Positions 63,501 through 64,000 of a stretch of DNA of 64,000 nt are shown piece by piece. Under the pieces are notes generated by a model that worked only from the letters and a program-made list of their open reading frames with translations, did not search any database and was not told the DNA's origin. The position numbers and the translations under genes are program-made. Position 1 is the stretch's first letter; each line of letters opens with the position of its first letter. Source of the DNA: Hepsetus odoe (Eukaryota; Chordata; Actinopteri; Characiformes; Hepsetidae); NCBI GenBank assembly GCA_017165825.1, contig CM029378.1, positions 17,809,133-17,873,132 on the forward strand, read 5' to 3'.

Positions 63501-64000
63501 TATCCTACCACTAGACCACCACCCAACCAATCTCCCCTCATTATGATAATGTAGTGGTGTTGCTCTGGGAAAGTAGGTGTATGAAGGTATGAAGGCAGAT
63601 GAATATGGACAAAATGTTAGATCTGCAGTTACATTGTCATTGCGTGCGTCAAGATATGTCCTTGTGGTATGACTTTTTATGACGTCAGCTCTTGTGAGTT
63701 TAATCCACAGTGGTGCTCTTGTGTGATTTTACTGAAATGAGACCGTGGATTATAACTAACTGATGCATTTCTCTCTGCAGCCATAGTGTCTGCATACGAG
63801 AGCAACACGCAGCACGATCCCAATACCAACAATGCAATGCTGGGTGTCCACGCGTCCGCTTCGGCCATCATCCAGTACGGGAAGATCGCCCGAAAGCAGG
63901 GTCTGGTCAACGTGGCCCTGGACATCCTGAGCCGTATCCACACCATTCCCACTGTGCCCATCGTGGACTGCTTCCAGAAAATCCGGCAGCAAGTGAAATG
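3669..64000 (+). CDS. trrap: trrap: TRRAP/Tra1 pseudokinase scaffold, 58 coding exons, 5' complete and 3' truncated by window end
   Basis: TRRAP is a nuclear, catalytically inactive PIKK-family protein. It is the shared activator-binding scaffold of SAGA/STAGA and TIP60/NuA4 and brings histone acetylation to promoters through factors such as MYC, E2F and p53. I recognised it by near-complete collinearity with vertebrate TRRAP: it begins MAFVPTPSPTVV and the last complete residues are KIRQQVK. The 58 exons give 9131 coding bases (about 3043 residues of an expected 3830-3860), with every splice phase compatible and no internal stop. Vertebrate TRRAP is mostly HEAT/TPR helical repeats, then FAT, pseudokinase and FATC; only the solenoid and the first part of FAT are here. 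The listed span includes introns; exact exons are separate entries. No other gene explains any exon. Confidence 0.98.
4590..4750 (+). repeat. diverged intronic repeat, copy 1
   Basis: Shares order and sequence with 7640-7795: a gatatgctttag block, a GT-rich centre, then ctgggtggtgaaa-type sequence followed by aaactgataagatctga. The family is not identified. The rest of intron 1 (3769-4823) shows nothing recognisable. Confidence 0.5.
4824..4873 (+). CDS. trrap: trrap coding exon 2 (residues 34-50)
   Basis: Acceptor acattttag, donor gag|gtaagc. Encodes DETKLKMMQEVSENFE after a split codon (CAG, Gln). Ends in phase 0. Confidence 0.95.
5345..5520 (+). repeat. LINE-like 3' tail fragment
   Basis: ttgtaaagtgccttggggcaa, then aaaaggcgctatacaagaataaa and a short ttgattgaattg tail. 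This is the pattern of fish non-LTR retrotransposon 3' ends that finish in short tandem repeats. The intron 2 DNA before it is unassigned. Confidence 0.6.
5625..5735 (+). CDS. trrap: trrap coding exon 3 (residues 51-87)
   Basis: Acceptor attcccccag, donor actcag|gtgatt. 37 whole codons, NVTSSPQYSTFLEH to FLQEKPTQ, helical solenoid. Confidence 0.96.
5779..6014 (+). repeat. full-length tRNA-derived SINE (family A)
   Basis: The head ggggcagcggtggtctagtggttag carries an A-box-like segment. The B box is ggttcgattcc at about 5831. The body has gaggtacccttgagcaaggt and the tail ends agtcactttcactt. A CTCF-like core (reverse of ccagcagggggcggc) is at 5917-5931. Confidence 0.88.
6429..6533 (+). CDS. 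trrap: trrap coding exon 4 (residues 88-122)
   Basis: Acceptor ctgtaacag, donor ctagag|gttagt. 35 codons, QLRKLVLEIIHRIP to SVMFRFLE, a HEAT-type helix pair. Confidence 0.96.
6534..7024. other. trrap intron 4, no recognised element
   Basis: Unique-looking DNA with ORFs on both strands that match nothing I know and cross no splice logic. Confidence 0.5.
7025..7108 (+). CDS. trrap: trrap coding exon 5 (residues 123-150)
   Basis: Acceptor tattctttag, donor caagag|gtaaca. 28 codons, IESEENVLICLRII to FRPPISQE. Confidence 0.96.
7189..7245 (+). CDS. trrap: trrap coding exon 6 (residues 151-169)
   Basis: A short exon of 19 codons, IHHFLDFVKQIYKDLPKVV, between cctgacag and gtaagc. The preceding intron is only 80 bases. 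Confidence 0.95.
7429..7554 (+). CDS. trrap: trrap coding exon 7 (residues 170-211)
   Basis: Follows an unusually long T run (tttttttttttag). 42 codons, TRYFENPQVIAENT to PEREDSETRT. Donor acg|gtcagt. Confidence 0.95.
7640..7795 (+). repeat. diverged intronic repeat, copy 2, with (GT)n expansion
   Basis: Counterpart of 4590-4750. Its central GT block has grown to a pure run at 7697-7732. The intron DNA from 7800 to 8780 holds no gene; a weak CTCF-like ccaccagaggacactgc is at about 8474-8490. Confidence 0.5.
8782..8859 (+). CDS. trrap: trrap coding exon 8 (residues 212-237)
   Basis: Acceptor tgtgttccag, donor cag|gtgagg. 26 codons, HTIIPRGSLSLKVL to VVLMYQ. Confidence 0.96.
9055..9325. repeat. 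degenerate short tandem motif in intron 8
   Basis: Recurring variants of gccaacgt, cgtactgtaa, aatgaaccaatgg and cagttta at irregular 40-60 bp spacing suggest an old minisatellite, now strongly diverged. Confidence 0.35.
9471..9559 (+). CDS. trrap: trrap coding exon 9 (residues 238-267, last codon split)
   Basis: Acceptor tgtctgtag, donor ctcg|gtcagt. LYKLNIHNVVSDFVPL to VSPQA plus the first two bases of an Arg codon. Confidence 0.96.
9645..9741 (+). CDS. trrap: trrap coding exon 10 (residues 267-299)
   Basis: Acceptor cgtttttag, donor accag|gtaccg. Completes Arg, then QHKLYNKELYADFIAAQ to AYIIRIYQ. The preceding intron is 85 bases. Confidence 0.96.
9877..9900. repeat. (GT)n microsatellite abutting an exon acceptor
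   Basis: gtgtgtgtg run ending ten bases before the exon 11 acceptor. Confidence 0.95.
9910..10048 (+). CDS. trrap: trrap coding exon 11 (residues 300-346, last codon split)
   Basis: The acceptor tctggtcag lies a few bases after a GT microsatellite, which replaces most of the usual pyrimidine tract. DLVGKYSQQMVKGML to TTDLRS. Donor gcc|gtgagt, phase 1. Confidence 0.96.
10582..10620. repeat. poly(T) run of 39
   Basis: Uninterrupted T tract in intron 11. It may be the reversed poly(A) tail of an old retroelement, but no body is recognisable on its left. The rest of 10049-10966 is unassigned. Confidence 0.9.
10967..11045 (+). CDS. trrap: trrap coding exon 12 (residues 346-372)
   Basis: Acceptor gtctttcag, donor ctgag|gtaaga. 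A split Gln codon, then FIPCMDKLFDESILIG to ARETL, ending two bases into Arg. Confidence 0.96.
11046..11907. other. trrap intron 12, no recognised element
   Basis: No repeat family, RNA gene or ORF of note seen. Confidence 0.5.
11908..12142 (+). CDS. trrap: trrap coding exon 13 (residues 372-450)
   Basis: Acceptor gtgtttcag, donor ctggag|gtgggg. Encodes PLAYSTLADLVHHVRQ through KNIDDESLPSSIQTM to ILMRMLE. Very highly conserved. Confidence 0.97.
12528..12855 (+). CDS. trrap: trrap coding exon 14 (residues 451-560), proline-rich loop
   Basis: Acceptor gtccatcag, donor aggag|gtgaga, phase 1. Starts VFVLKFHTIARYQL and ends TWGITSCKAPG. Roughly residues 485-516 are a Pro/Ala/Thr-rich linker (LPGVPATPTATTP, then several PPP runs). 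Mammalian TRRAP has a proline-rich linker of different composition here, so this is a fast-evolving disordered loop between folded segments. The flanking EDKQTFQVSDCRSLVKTL is conserved. Confidence 0.97.
12989..13086 (+). CDS. trrap: trrap coding exon 15 (residues 560-592)
   Basis: Acceptor tgtcacag, donor accag|gtacga. A split Glu codon, then AQFIPNKQLQPKETQ to QALDIYQ. Confidence 0.96.
13491..13685 (+). CDS. trrap: trrap coding exon 16 (residues 593-657)
   Basis: The acceptor is ttttggctag; the exon itself starts gtacag, which resembles a donor. 65 codons, VQIAGNGQTYIRVAN to ISKNYALQ. Donor gcag|gtacag. Confidence 0.96.
14078..14269 (+). CDS. trrap: trrap coding exon 17 (residues 658-721)
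   Basis: Acceptor cttttcag, donor taag|gtgaga. 64 codons, IVANSFLANLSTSAL to AAENEQMLK. Confidence 0.97.
14270..15548. other. trrap intron 17, first part
   Basis: AT-rich to about 14760, then more complex sequence. A tRNA-like B-box reverse motif near 14975 is too short to call. Confidence 0.4.
15552..15691 (+). repeat. tRNA-derived SINE (family B)
   Basis: Head gggtggtggtggtctagtggtag, a B-box-like aggtttgaatccc, then cctgagcaagacccttaacccc. The same family appears reversed at 63438-63530. Confidence 0.75.
15820..15985 (+). CDS. trrap: trrap coding exon 18 (residues 722-777, last codon split)
   Basis: Acceptor tcttaacag, donor caag|gtgagc. PHLHKIVNSSMELAQ to LPLLPNLLQ, phase 1. Confidence 0.97.
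16576..16832 (+). CDS. trrap: trrap coding exon 19 (residues 777-862)
   Basis: Acceptor tcttttag, donor tgcag|gtatag. LNMLQSGLHKQHMKD to QPVRAELMQ. Almost invariant relative to mammalian TRRAP. Confidence 0.97.
17144..17176. repeat. poly(T) run of 33
   Basis: T tract in intron 19, 118 bp before the exon 20 acceptor. Too far away to be that exon's own pyrimidine tract. Confidence 0.9.
17295..17495 (+). CDS. trrap: trrap coding exon 20 (residues 863-929)
   Basis: Acceptor tttttaag (A at -3), donor aaaag|gtatgg. 67 codons, ALWRTLRNPAETISH to SIQLPMEK. Confidence 0.96.
17760..18030 (+). pseudogene. LINE reverse-transcriptase 3' coding remnant
   Basis: Reading frames give LRWFGHVQRRAEDHIGRM, then MELPGKRKRGRTWW and REDMQAVGLKEEDAEDR. 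These are the hallmark carboxy-terminal residues of endonuclease/reverse-transcriptase ORFs of fish non-LTR elements. Frameshifts separate the pieces, and no 5' part is present. Confidence 0.72.
18235..18560. promoter_or_regulatory. candidate conserved noncoding element, intron 20
   Basis: Balanced composition without repeats. Contains ggtaattaaag, tctttaatcaatc and an octamer ATTTGCAT at 18499-18506. Enhancer identity is inferred from motif content only. Confidence 0.35.
19060..19880. promoter_or_regulatory. candidate conserved noncoding blocks, intron 20
   Basis: Two denser parts, 19060-19260 and 19670-19880. The second has gctaattagctc, tcataattctg and ccgttaattcc. Nothing else is recognised in between. 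Confidence 0.3.
20486..20723 (+). repeat. tRNA-derived SINE (family A)
   Basis: ggggcagcggtgg head with a short deletion after it, B box ggattcgaatccc, and tail agtcactttcactt. Ends about 170 bp before exon 21. Confidence 0.85.
20896..21047 (+). CDS. trrap: trrap coding exon 21 (residues 930-980, last codon split)
   Basis: Acceptor gtccccag, donor cccaa|gtaaga. AIETALDCLKSANTE to YQLLAHP plus two bases of Asn. A 3.4-kb intron precedes it. Confidence 0.96.
21430..21515. repeat. (AT)n / TTAATATA microsatellite
   Basis: TA run interrupted by attaata units. Intron DNA from 21520 to 22900 is AT-rich, with small (AAAT)n and (ACAG)n runs (about 22626-22645) and no gene. Confidence 0.93.
22930..23540. 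promoter_or_regulatory. candidate conserved noncoding element, intron 21
   Basis: GC-balanced block with ggctaattactc, ggctaattgac, aagataatgaagc and tagcgataatgaaatgg. A C15 run is at 23408-23422. Inference only. Confidence 0.35.
23790..23989 (+). CDS. trrap: trrap coding exon 22 (residues 980-1047)
   Basis: Acceptor cttcttgcag, donor tgcg|gtaagt. FTEKWIPSVIISHRY to MVAVAQQC, phase 1. Confidence 0.97.
24012..24026. repeat. poly(G) run of 15
   Basis: G homopolymer in intron 22, 22 bp after the exon 22 donor. Confidence 0.95.
24336..24553 (+). CDS. trrap: trrap coding exon 23 (residues 1047-1119)
   Basis: Acceptor gctttgcag, donor gagg|gtgagg. PFLLPCYQLGSQPST to IILGSKER. Confidence 0.97.
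24634..24831 (+). CDS. trrap: trrap coding exon 24 (residues 1120-1185)
   Basis: Acceptor tctgccag, donor gcgag|gtatga. 66 codons, ACQLPLFSYIVERLC to VMMDLTGE. The preceding intron is 80 bases. Confidence 0.97.
24832..25492. other. trrap intron 24, no recognised element
   Basis: AT-rich; no repeat family or gene seen. Confidence 0.5.
25493..25753 (+). CDS. trrap: trrap coding exon 25 (residues 1186-1272)
   Basis: Acceptor ttccctgcag, donor aagag|gtgtgt. 87 codons, VSNGAVAMAKTTLEQ to VTIIMEPHKE. Confidence 0.97.
25754..26530. other. trrap intron 25, no recognised element
   Basis: AT-rich, ending in a (TTTA)n-like stretch near 26480-26510. Confidence 0.5.
26531..26692 (+). CDS. trrap: trrap coding exon 26 (residues 1273-1326)
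   Basis: Acceptor ctactctcag, donor cggaa|gtaagc. 54 codons, VLQDMVPPKKHLLRH to EHKVFYTE. Confidence 0.97.
26792..26888 (+). CDS. trrap: trrap coding exon 27 (residues 1327-1359)
   Basis: Acceptor cttgtgtgtag (weak pyrimidine tract), donor ctca|gtgagt. LLNLCEAEDAALMKL to VPLRIAAL, phase 1. Confidence 0.96.
27007..27128 (+). CDS. trrap: trrap coding exon 28 (residues 1359-1399)
   Basis: Acceptor tttgtgcag, donor gaaag|gtcagt. A split Asn codon, then ALAACNYLPQSREKI to GEACMRK. Confidence 0.96.
27215..27580. promoter_or_regulatory. candidate conserved noncoding element cut by a Tc1 insertion, intron 28
   Basis: Contains attttaattagcatattgc, aagccatatgcattc and ataataattagcatttt, a dense homeodomain/POU-like vocabulary with no repeat character. 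It stops abruptly at the Tc1 left end. Confidence 0.4.
27581..28907 (+). mobile_element. decayed Tc1/mariner DNA transposon
   Basis: The left end tacagcgaggaaaataagca matches the start of a Tc1-like family common in fish. The right end is eroded but keeps a cccactgt-type terminus near 28907. About 1.33 kb, close to full length for Tc1, with several deletions. The TA target is visible on the left only. Confidence 0.82.
27858..28790 (+). pseudogene. Tc1-type transposase pseudogene
   Basis: The DNA-binding half is recognisable: RPGASCKISDGGVQRII, then VQEPKTTRGELQKDLEL and KKTISDALNRHGLYA (paired-like helix-turn-helix). The catalytic half is broken. A stop (28314-28316) stands just before the DETNIELFG that holds the first catalytic Asp, and several frameshifts and deletions follow before the NPLEDLWKELKIRVH-like end. 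It cannot encode an active transposase. Confidence 0.85.
29040..29210 (+). CDS. trrap: trrap coding exon 29 (residues 1400-1456)
   Basis: Acceptor gtgttctcag. 57 codons, FLEGATIEVDQIHTH to FNDKFCDQMM. The donor gatg|gtccgt is weak: it lacks the usual purine at +3 and AG at +4/+5, but it is the only phase-compatible GT at the conserved border. Confidence 0.95.
29302..29437 (+). repeat. tRNA-derived SINE (family A), 3' half
   Basis: Starts at gtacctgtgagcaaggtacc and keeps the tail agtcactttcacttt. A CTCF-like core (gctgccccctgctgc) is at 29356-29370. Occupies most of the 319-bp intron 29. Confidence 0.85.
29530..29598 (+). CDS. trrap: trrap coding exon 30 (residues 1457-1479)
   Basis: Acceptor tactctttcag, donor ggcagt|gtaagt. 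23 codons, QHLRKWMEVVVLTHK then GGQRSDGS. A 3.99-kb intron follows, holding the candidate microexon and the CT tract. Confidence 0.96.
29810..30140. promoter_or_regulatory. candidate conserved noncoding element, intron 30
   Basis: Contains caatcaatgattaattaggc and ttttgtaattacaatcaaa in balanced, repeat-free DNA. The remaining intron from 30150 to 31550 has no recognised feature. Confidence 0.35.
31558..31578 (+). CDS. trrap: candidate trrap cassette microexon (7 codons, PAMDGVE)
   Basis: ctctggagcag|21 bases|gtgaga: both splice borders are good. The 21 bases are in frame (phase 0 on both sides) and would read SDGS-PAMDGVE-EMKIC between exons 30 and 31. From memory, a longer mammalian TRRAP isoform carries an extra short in-frame insert at this same junction, with different sequence; I could not verify that. 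A PTB-type pyrimidine tract starts 62 bases downstream, a setting seen for regulated cassette exons. It could be a chance match, since 21-base AG..GT pairs are common; transcripts would decide. Confidence 0.5.
31641..33070 (+). repeat. 1.43-kb CT-rich satellite-like tract, (TC)n with TCTGTATC / TCTGCATC units
   Basis: Nearly every base on the plus strand is C or T, punctuated by TGTATC and TGCATC. TGTATC units dominate to about 32100, TGCATC units from about 32130 to 32440, then mixed. Because the period lacks stop codons, long spurious ORFs (460-608 codons) appear in five frames. As transcribed, intron 30 RNA is CU-rich here. Confidence 0.97.
33587..33706 (+). CDS. trrap: trrap coding exon 31 (residues 1480-1519)
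   Basis: Acceptor cttccttgtag, donor ttgag|gtacag. 40 codons, EMKICSAIINLFHLI to TERAMLIE. Confidence 0.97.
33821..33940 (+). CDS. trrap: trrap coding exon 32 (residues 1520-1559)
   Basis: Acceptor tgtcggcag, donor tcatg|gtgaag. 40 codons, AGSPFREPLIKFLTR to PQWSRMFM. The preceding intron is 114 bases. Confidence 0.97.
33941..34501. other. trrap intron 32, no recognised element
   Basis: No repeat family or gene seen. Confidence 0.5.
34502..34666 (+). CDS. trrap: trrap coding exon 33 (residues 1560-1614)
   Basis: Acceptor cacatttcag, donor taaag|gtgaat. 55 codons, SFLKHKDAKPLRDVL to LDLQFQAIK. The Ala-rich VPAGAAATVRPG segment is the variable part. Confidence 0.97.
35028..35209 (+). CDS. 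trrap: trrap coding exon 34 (residues 1615-1675, last codon split)
   Basis: Acceptor cttatctcag, donor tgcaa|gtatgt. IISIIVKNDEGWLAG to YCLLSYC plus two bases of Lys. Confidence 0.97.
35328..35526 (+). CDS. trrap: trrap coding exon 35 (residues 1675-1741)
   Basis: Acceptor cttttaacag, donor ccaag|gtgaga. RNYSEIELLFQLLRA to FNDELKAK. A 4.1-kb intron, the longest in the window, follows. Confidence 0.97.
35981..36171 (-). repeat. tRNA-derived SINE (family A), reversed, B-box region deleted
   Basis: Tail gaaagtgaaagtgac on the left and head ccactaggccaccgctgcccc on the right. The B box and flank are missing. CTCF-like gcagcagggggcacc at 36068-36082. Confidence 0.85.
36600..37060. promoter_or_regulatory. 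candidate conserved noncoding element, intron 35
   Basis: Contains gcttaattgctgcc, gctaatgaatatttatccgc, agattactttaatggcc and aaccttaatcagctttgatg. No repeat character. Inference. Confidence 0.38.
37244..37503 (+). repeat. full-length tRNA-derived SINE (family A, young subfamily)
   Basis: The head ggggcagcggtggcctagcgg, then the gcatgatcggagg and ttgaaccccttcccaat features shared with the copy at 57809. Tail tgtcactttcactttt. Confidence 0.9.
37520..37604 (-). repeat. V-SINE-like tRNA-derived head, reversed
   Basis: The reverse strand reads ctgcgcagtgggaagcgctg, then ttgcctcgcagcaa and tgggtttgattcccagctg, the typical A and B box arrangement of fish V-SINEs. Lies directly against the family A SINE on its left. 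Confidence 0.72.
38278..38308. repeat. (GT)n(GC)n microsatellite
   Basis: gtgtgtgt run ending gcgcgcgg, intron 35. The surrounding 37610-39090 holds no gene. Confidence 0.95.
39100..39440. promoter_or_regulatory. candidate conserved noncoding element, intron 35
   Basis: Contains tgtgattaatatcatc, tttctaatggctttattcg and agtaataaattacag. Repeat-free. Inference. Confidence 0.32.
39650..39778 (+). CDS. trrap: trrap coding exon 36 (residues 1742-1784)
   Basis: Acceptor ctttttctcag, donor ccaag|gtaacc. 43 codons, VLQHILHPAFLYSFE to ITSVFITK. Confidence 0.97.
39860..40075. promoter_or_regulatory. candidate conserved noncoding element, intron 36
   Basis: Contains ggccccaataaaggtcatag, aagctcagggttaatggg and aaattgattgtctc. 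Fills much of a 419-bp intron. Inference. Confidence 0.3.
40198..40464 (+). CDS. trrap: trrap coding exon 37 (residues 1785-1873)
   Basis: Acceptor tccttctgcag, donor tgcag|gttggt. 89 codons, VLDPEKQADLLDSLR to HKKIVLQ, including APHHIHDNNKSKNSK. Confidence 0.97.
40702..40908 (+). CDS. trrap: trrap coding exon 38 (residues 1874-1942)
   Basis: The acceptor gtgtgtgtgtag is a GT run instead of a pyrimidine tract. 69 codons, VFHSLLKAHTMEARA to HILHLIVQHFR. Donor taga|gtacgc has A rather than G at -1. Confidence 0.96.
41024..41182 (+). CDS. trrap: trrap coding exon 39 (residues 1943-1995)
   Basis: Acceptor tgttgtcag, donor aacag|gtctgg. 53 codons, VYYPVRHHLVQHMIS to LQRIKDQQ. The preceding intron is 115 bases. 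Confidence 0.97.
41647..41781 (+). CDS. trrap: trrap coding exon 40 (residues 1996-2040), linker with bipartite nuclear localisation signal
   Basis: Acceptor tcttggtag, donor gcaca|gtaagg. 45 codons. The first half (PESEADPSVGGEGTSSG) is an acidic and Ser/Gly-rich disordered linker that differs from mammals. The second half contains KRGMSVDSAQDVKRFR at about residues 2017-2032: two basic clusters separated by about ten residues, matching the bipartite NLS reported for human TRRAP. Conservation of the basic pairs with drift in front supports a functional import signal. Confidence 0.96.
41914..42024 (+). CDS. trrap: trrap coding exon 41 (residues 2041-2077)
   Basis: Acceptor tctcgctag, donor ccag|gtaaat. 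37 codons, VFGRSQSMPGSETLL to NFLIRIACQ. By homology it falls in the region mapped as p53-interacting in human TRRAP. Confidence 0.97.
42025..42728. other. trrap intron 41, no recognised element
   Basis: Contains a small (AAAT)n run at about 42639-42661; nothing else. Confidence 0.5.
42729..42875 (+). CDS. trrap: trrap coding exon 42 (residues 2078-2126)
   Basis: Acceptor gtgttggcag, donor ctgtg|gtaagg. 49 codons, VNDSGSVAGSPGELL to WFDKLLMTV. Confidence 0.97.
43240..43550. repeat. pyrimidine-rich low-complexity stretch, intron 42
   Basis: Irregular CT-rich DNA (ctcgctctcgctctgtctcc and similar) on the transcribed-sense strand. Far less regular than the 31641 tract. Confidence 0.6.
44740..44953 (+). 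CDS. trrap: trrap coding exon 43 (residues 2127-2198, last codon split)
   Basis: Acceptor tcttgaacag, donor accaa|gtgagt. EQPNQANFSNICTGL to LMSNFPTEP, phase 1. Confidence 0.97.
44954..45524. other. trrap intron 43, no recognised element
   Basis: The 45160-45460 part is complex and repeat-free, but I see no decisive motif cluster. Confidence 0.4.
45525..45650 (+). CDS. trrap: trrap coding exon 44 (residues 2198-2240, last codon split)
   Basis: Acceptor ttcttttttag, donor gttcg|gtaaga. A split Ser codon, then TSSVASKYEELECLY to ANPTQLF, phase 1. Confidence 0.97.
46276..46422 (+). CDS. trrap: trrap coding exon 45 (residues 2240-2289, last codon split)
   Basis: Acceptor gcttccag, donor gcgcag|gtgagc. 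TLMILKSACSYNSSY to MVREHLSPQ. The tail TNPGSTETSA is a less conserved linker. Confidence 0.96.
46430..46580. promoter_or_regulatory. candidate conserved noncoding element, intron 45
   Basis: Contains gagccaatcgg and ctgaattaattctaattagctgc. A C14 run follows at 46631-46644. Inference. Confidence 0.35.
46650..49000. other. rest of trrap intron 45
   Basis: No gene. A (GT)n(GC)n run is at 48461-48482, an (AAAT)n run near 48795-48818, and short T runs near 48270-48350. Confidence 0.5.
48461..48482. repeat. (GT)n(GC)n alternating purine-pyrimidine run
   Basis: gtgtgtgtgtgtgcgcgcgcgc, a sequence type able to form Z-DNA. Confidence 0.9.
49021..49220 (+). CDS. trrap: trrap coding exon 46 (residues 2289-2355)
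   Basis: Acceptor tgcctcag, donor accag|gtacaa. A split Val codon, then TSELVMLSLDLVKTR to KNNSPMAANQ. Confidence 0.97.
49221..49918. other. trrap intron 46, no recognised element
   Basis: No repeat family or gene seen. A CT-rich end merges into the exon 47 acceptor. Confidence 0.5.
49919..50040 (+). CDS. trrap: trrap coding exon 47 (residues 2356-2396, last codon split)
   Basis: Acceptor ctccatccag, donor tacag|gtaatt. MPNLREKSILLVKMM to LDLVNYVY plus two bases of Arg. Confidence 0.97.
50381..50594 (+). CDS. trrap: trrap coding exon 48 (residues 2396-2467)
   Basis: Acceptor gctccatag, donor ttgag|gtatga. DESLSGSDITSKLEP to SHFWIKQCIE. Confidence 0.97.
50595..52075. other. trrap intron 48
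   Basis: G12 run at about 50957-50968. From 51640 to 51990 the DNA is GC-balanced and repeat-free and could be a weak conserved-element candidate. No gene. Confidence 0.4.
52076..52255 (+). CDS. trrap: trrap coding exon 49 (residues 2468-2527), ends in charged linker
   Basis: Acceptor tccttttcag, donor aggaa|gtgagt. 60 codons, LLLAVCEKGTIIGTS to ENSETKEE. I-K-Q-E with Lys at about residue 2513 fits the SUMO consensus psi-K-x-E, and the same Lys context is kept in mammals (V-K-Q-E). The rest of the tail is charged and probably disordered. Confidence 0.97.
52858..53004 (+). CDS. trrap: trrap coding exon 50 (residues 2528-2576), acidic linker
   Basis: Acceptor cctatgtag, donor tcaag|gtcagc. 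49 codons. Starts DVEIDIELAPGDQTS, an acidic stretch continuing the exon 49 linker, then NQLHMLTNRHDKFLD returns to helical solenoid. Confidence 0.97.
53005..54230. other. trrap intron 50
   Basis: T run near 53148-53168; otherwise nothing recognised. Confidence 0.45.
54231..54350 (+). CDS. trrap: trrap coding exon 51 (residues 2577-2616)
   Basis: Acceptor gcgtttcag, donor agcac|gtaggt. 40 codons, TGALLNALVQLCHIS to KILSDRQQH. Confidence 0.97.
54553..54583. repeat. poly(T) run of about 31
   Basis: Uninterrupted T tract in intron 51. Confidence 0.9.
54730..55030. promoter_or_regulatory. candidate conserved noncoding element, intron 51
   Basis: Contains a perfect octamer ATGCAAAT at 54944-54951, gattctaattaaaaagctttg and ggactttaatggcgcc. 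Repeat-free. Inference. Confidence 0.4.
55362..55649 (+). CDS. trrap: trrap coding exon 52 (residues 2617-2712)
   Basis: Acceptor cctccttgcag, donor aacag|gtgcac. 96 codons, ALSGEMGPFLCSGSH to QESITPPQQ. By homology the FAT domain begins in or near this exon. Confidence 0.97.
55705..56222 (+). mobile_element. hAT-family deletion derivative with target-site duplication
   Basis: The left end cagtgggccccagcc and the right end ggctggggaccacag are imperfect inverted repeats. Near-identical 8-bp flanks atgtagag (55697-55704) and acgtagag (56223-56230) fit a hAT target duplication (7/8). The interior keeps only the carboxy-terminal transposase end (next entry). Confidence 0.82.
55849..56088 (+). 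pseudogene. hAT transposase carboxy-terminal remnant (dimerisation region)
   Basis: LLPFPTSYLCEAGFSAVT then KLQSRLDISNTFRVSLS match the hAT carboxy-terminal dimerisation motif of ZBED5/SCAND3-like transposases. The amino-terminal zinc finger and catalytic core are absent, so this is a non-autonomous remnant. Confidence 0.78.
56278..56496 (-). repeat. tRNA-derived SINE (family A), reversed
   Basis: Left gaaagtgaaagtgactaccc, B box reversed gaatcgaaccc, right cctaaccactagg. CTCF-like gcagcagggggcagc at 56357-56371. It lies 48 bp after the hAT derivative's duplicated target site. Confidence 0.87.
56613..56750 (+). CDS. trrap: trrap coding exon 53 (residues 2713-2758), FAT region
   Basis: Acceptor catccctcag, donor agcag|gtgaga. 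46 codons, EILDSLAELYSLLQE to YEQHGFFEQ, FAT/TPR-type helices. Confidence 0.97.
57187..57299 (+). CDS. trrap: trrap coding exon 54 (residues 2759-2796, last codon split)
   Basis: Acceptor atcaatag, donor atccg|gtaggt. AQESYEKAMEKARKE to YQLWEDHWI plus two bases of Arg. Confidence 0.97.
57565..57700 (+). CDS. trrap: trrap coding exon 55 (residues 2796-2841), FAT region
   Basis: Acceptor ctttcttccag, donor tgcag|gtaatc. CSKELNQWEPLTEYG to AAMKEALVQ. Confidence 0.97.
57809..58061 (+). repeat. full-length tRNA-derived SINE (family A, young subfamily)
   Basis: Very similar to the copy at 37244-37503 (gcatgatcggaggtt, ccttcccaataggttgccct, gagtgtgcatgggt). Ends tgtcactttcactt and is followed by an A-rich run. 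Confidence 0.9.
58480..59010. promoter_or_regulatory. candidate conserved noncoding element, intron 55
   Basis: Contains ttggcggttaatttatgg, cttgaataattgctcaaac, ctttcaattaaagcacggcc and agtgcccgtgataag-type sequence. Long, repeat-free and GC-balanced. Inference. Confidence 0.4.
59227..59418 (+). CDS. trrap: trrap coding exon 56 (residues 2842-2905), FAT region
   Basis: Acceptor cctttgtcag, donor tgcag|gtgagg. 64 codons, VELSCPKEMAWKVSM to SHVHTPLLQ. Confidence 0.97.
59570..59745 (-). repeat. tRNA-derived SINE (family A), reversed, 5' head missing
   Basis: Reads acgtgcagcaggggccagct and gggacagtaccttgcacaagg, reversed family A body, moderately diverged. Confidence 0.8.
60170..60740. promoter_or_regulatory. 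candidate conserved noncoding element, intron 56
   Basis: Contains ggtattaatattcagcc, catgcataatcagac, aggcgtaattagcgggac and agctgtaattaatctaaatg. The longest enhancer-like block in the window. Inference. Confidence 0.42.
60750..62300. other. trrap intron 56, middle part
   Basis: A (GA)n run near 61371-61388 and T-rich stretches; no gene. Confidence 0.45.
62308..62570 (+). repeat. tRNA-derived SINE (family A), old diverged copy
   Basis: gggcagtcgtttcctagtgg, gttgaatcccagacc and gttacccttgagcaaggtac are clear. The tail decays to about cagtcacactc. Confidence 0.7.
62580..63206. other. trrap intron 56, end
   Basis: AT-rich with an A17-type run near 62722; no feature. Confidence 0.45.
63207..63402 (+). 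CDS. trrap: trrap coding exon 57 (residues 2906-2971, last codon split)
   Basis: Acceptor caacctcacag, donor ccagg|gtagac. AAQQIIELQEAAQIN to FMWRQHHYQ, phase 1. A SINE fragment follows within 40 bases of the donor. Confidence 0.97.
63438..63530 (-). repeat. tRNA-derived SINE (family B), reversed
   Basis: The reverse strand reads gggtggtggtctagtggtag, a gaggtcacaggttccca B-box-like part and cctgagcaagaccctcaaac. Sits about 35 bp after the exon 57 donor. Confidence 0.72.
63781..64000 (+). CDS. trrap: trrap coding exon 58, 5' part only (residues 2971 to about 3044)
   Basis: Acceptor ctctctgcag. A split Ala codon, then IVSAYESNTQHDPNT through MLGVHASASAIIQYG to FQKIRQQVK. The window ends two bases into the next codon (TG, Cys in the family), with no donor reached. 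The remaining FAT, the pseudokinase domain and FATC, about 800 residues, lie beyond. Confidence 0.96.

Noticed and set aside
1..64000. CRISPR arrays, prokaryotic operons, phage or viral modules
   Set aside because: Nothing of the kind; the window is an intron-rich vertebrate gene with transposon remnants, and I found no viral coding sequence.
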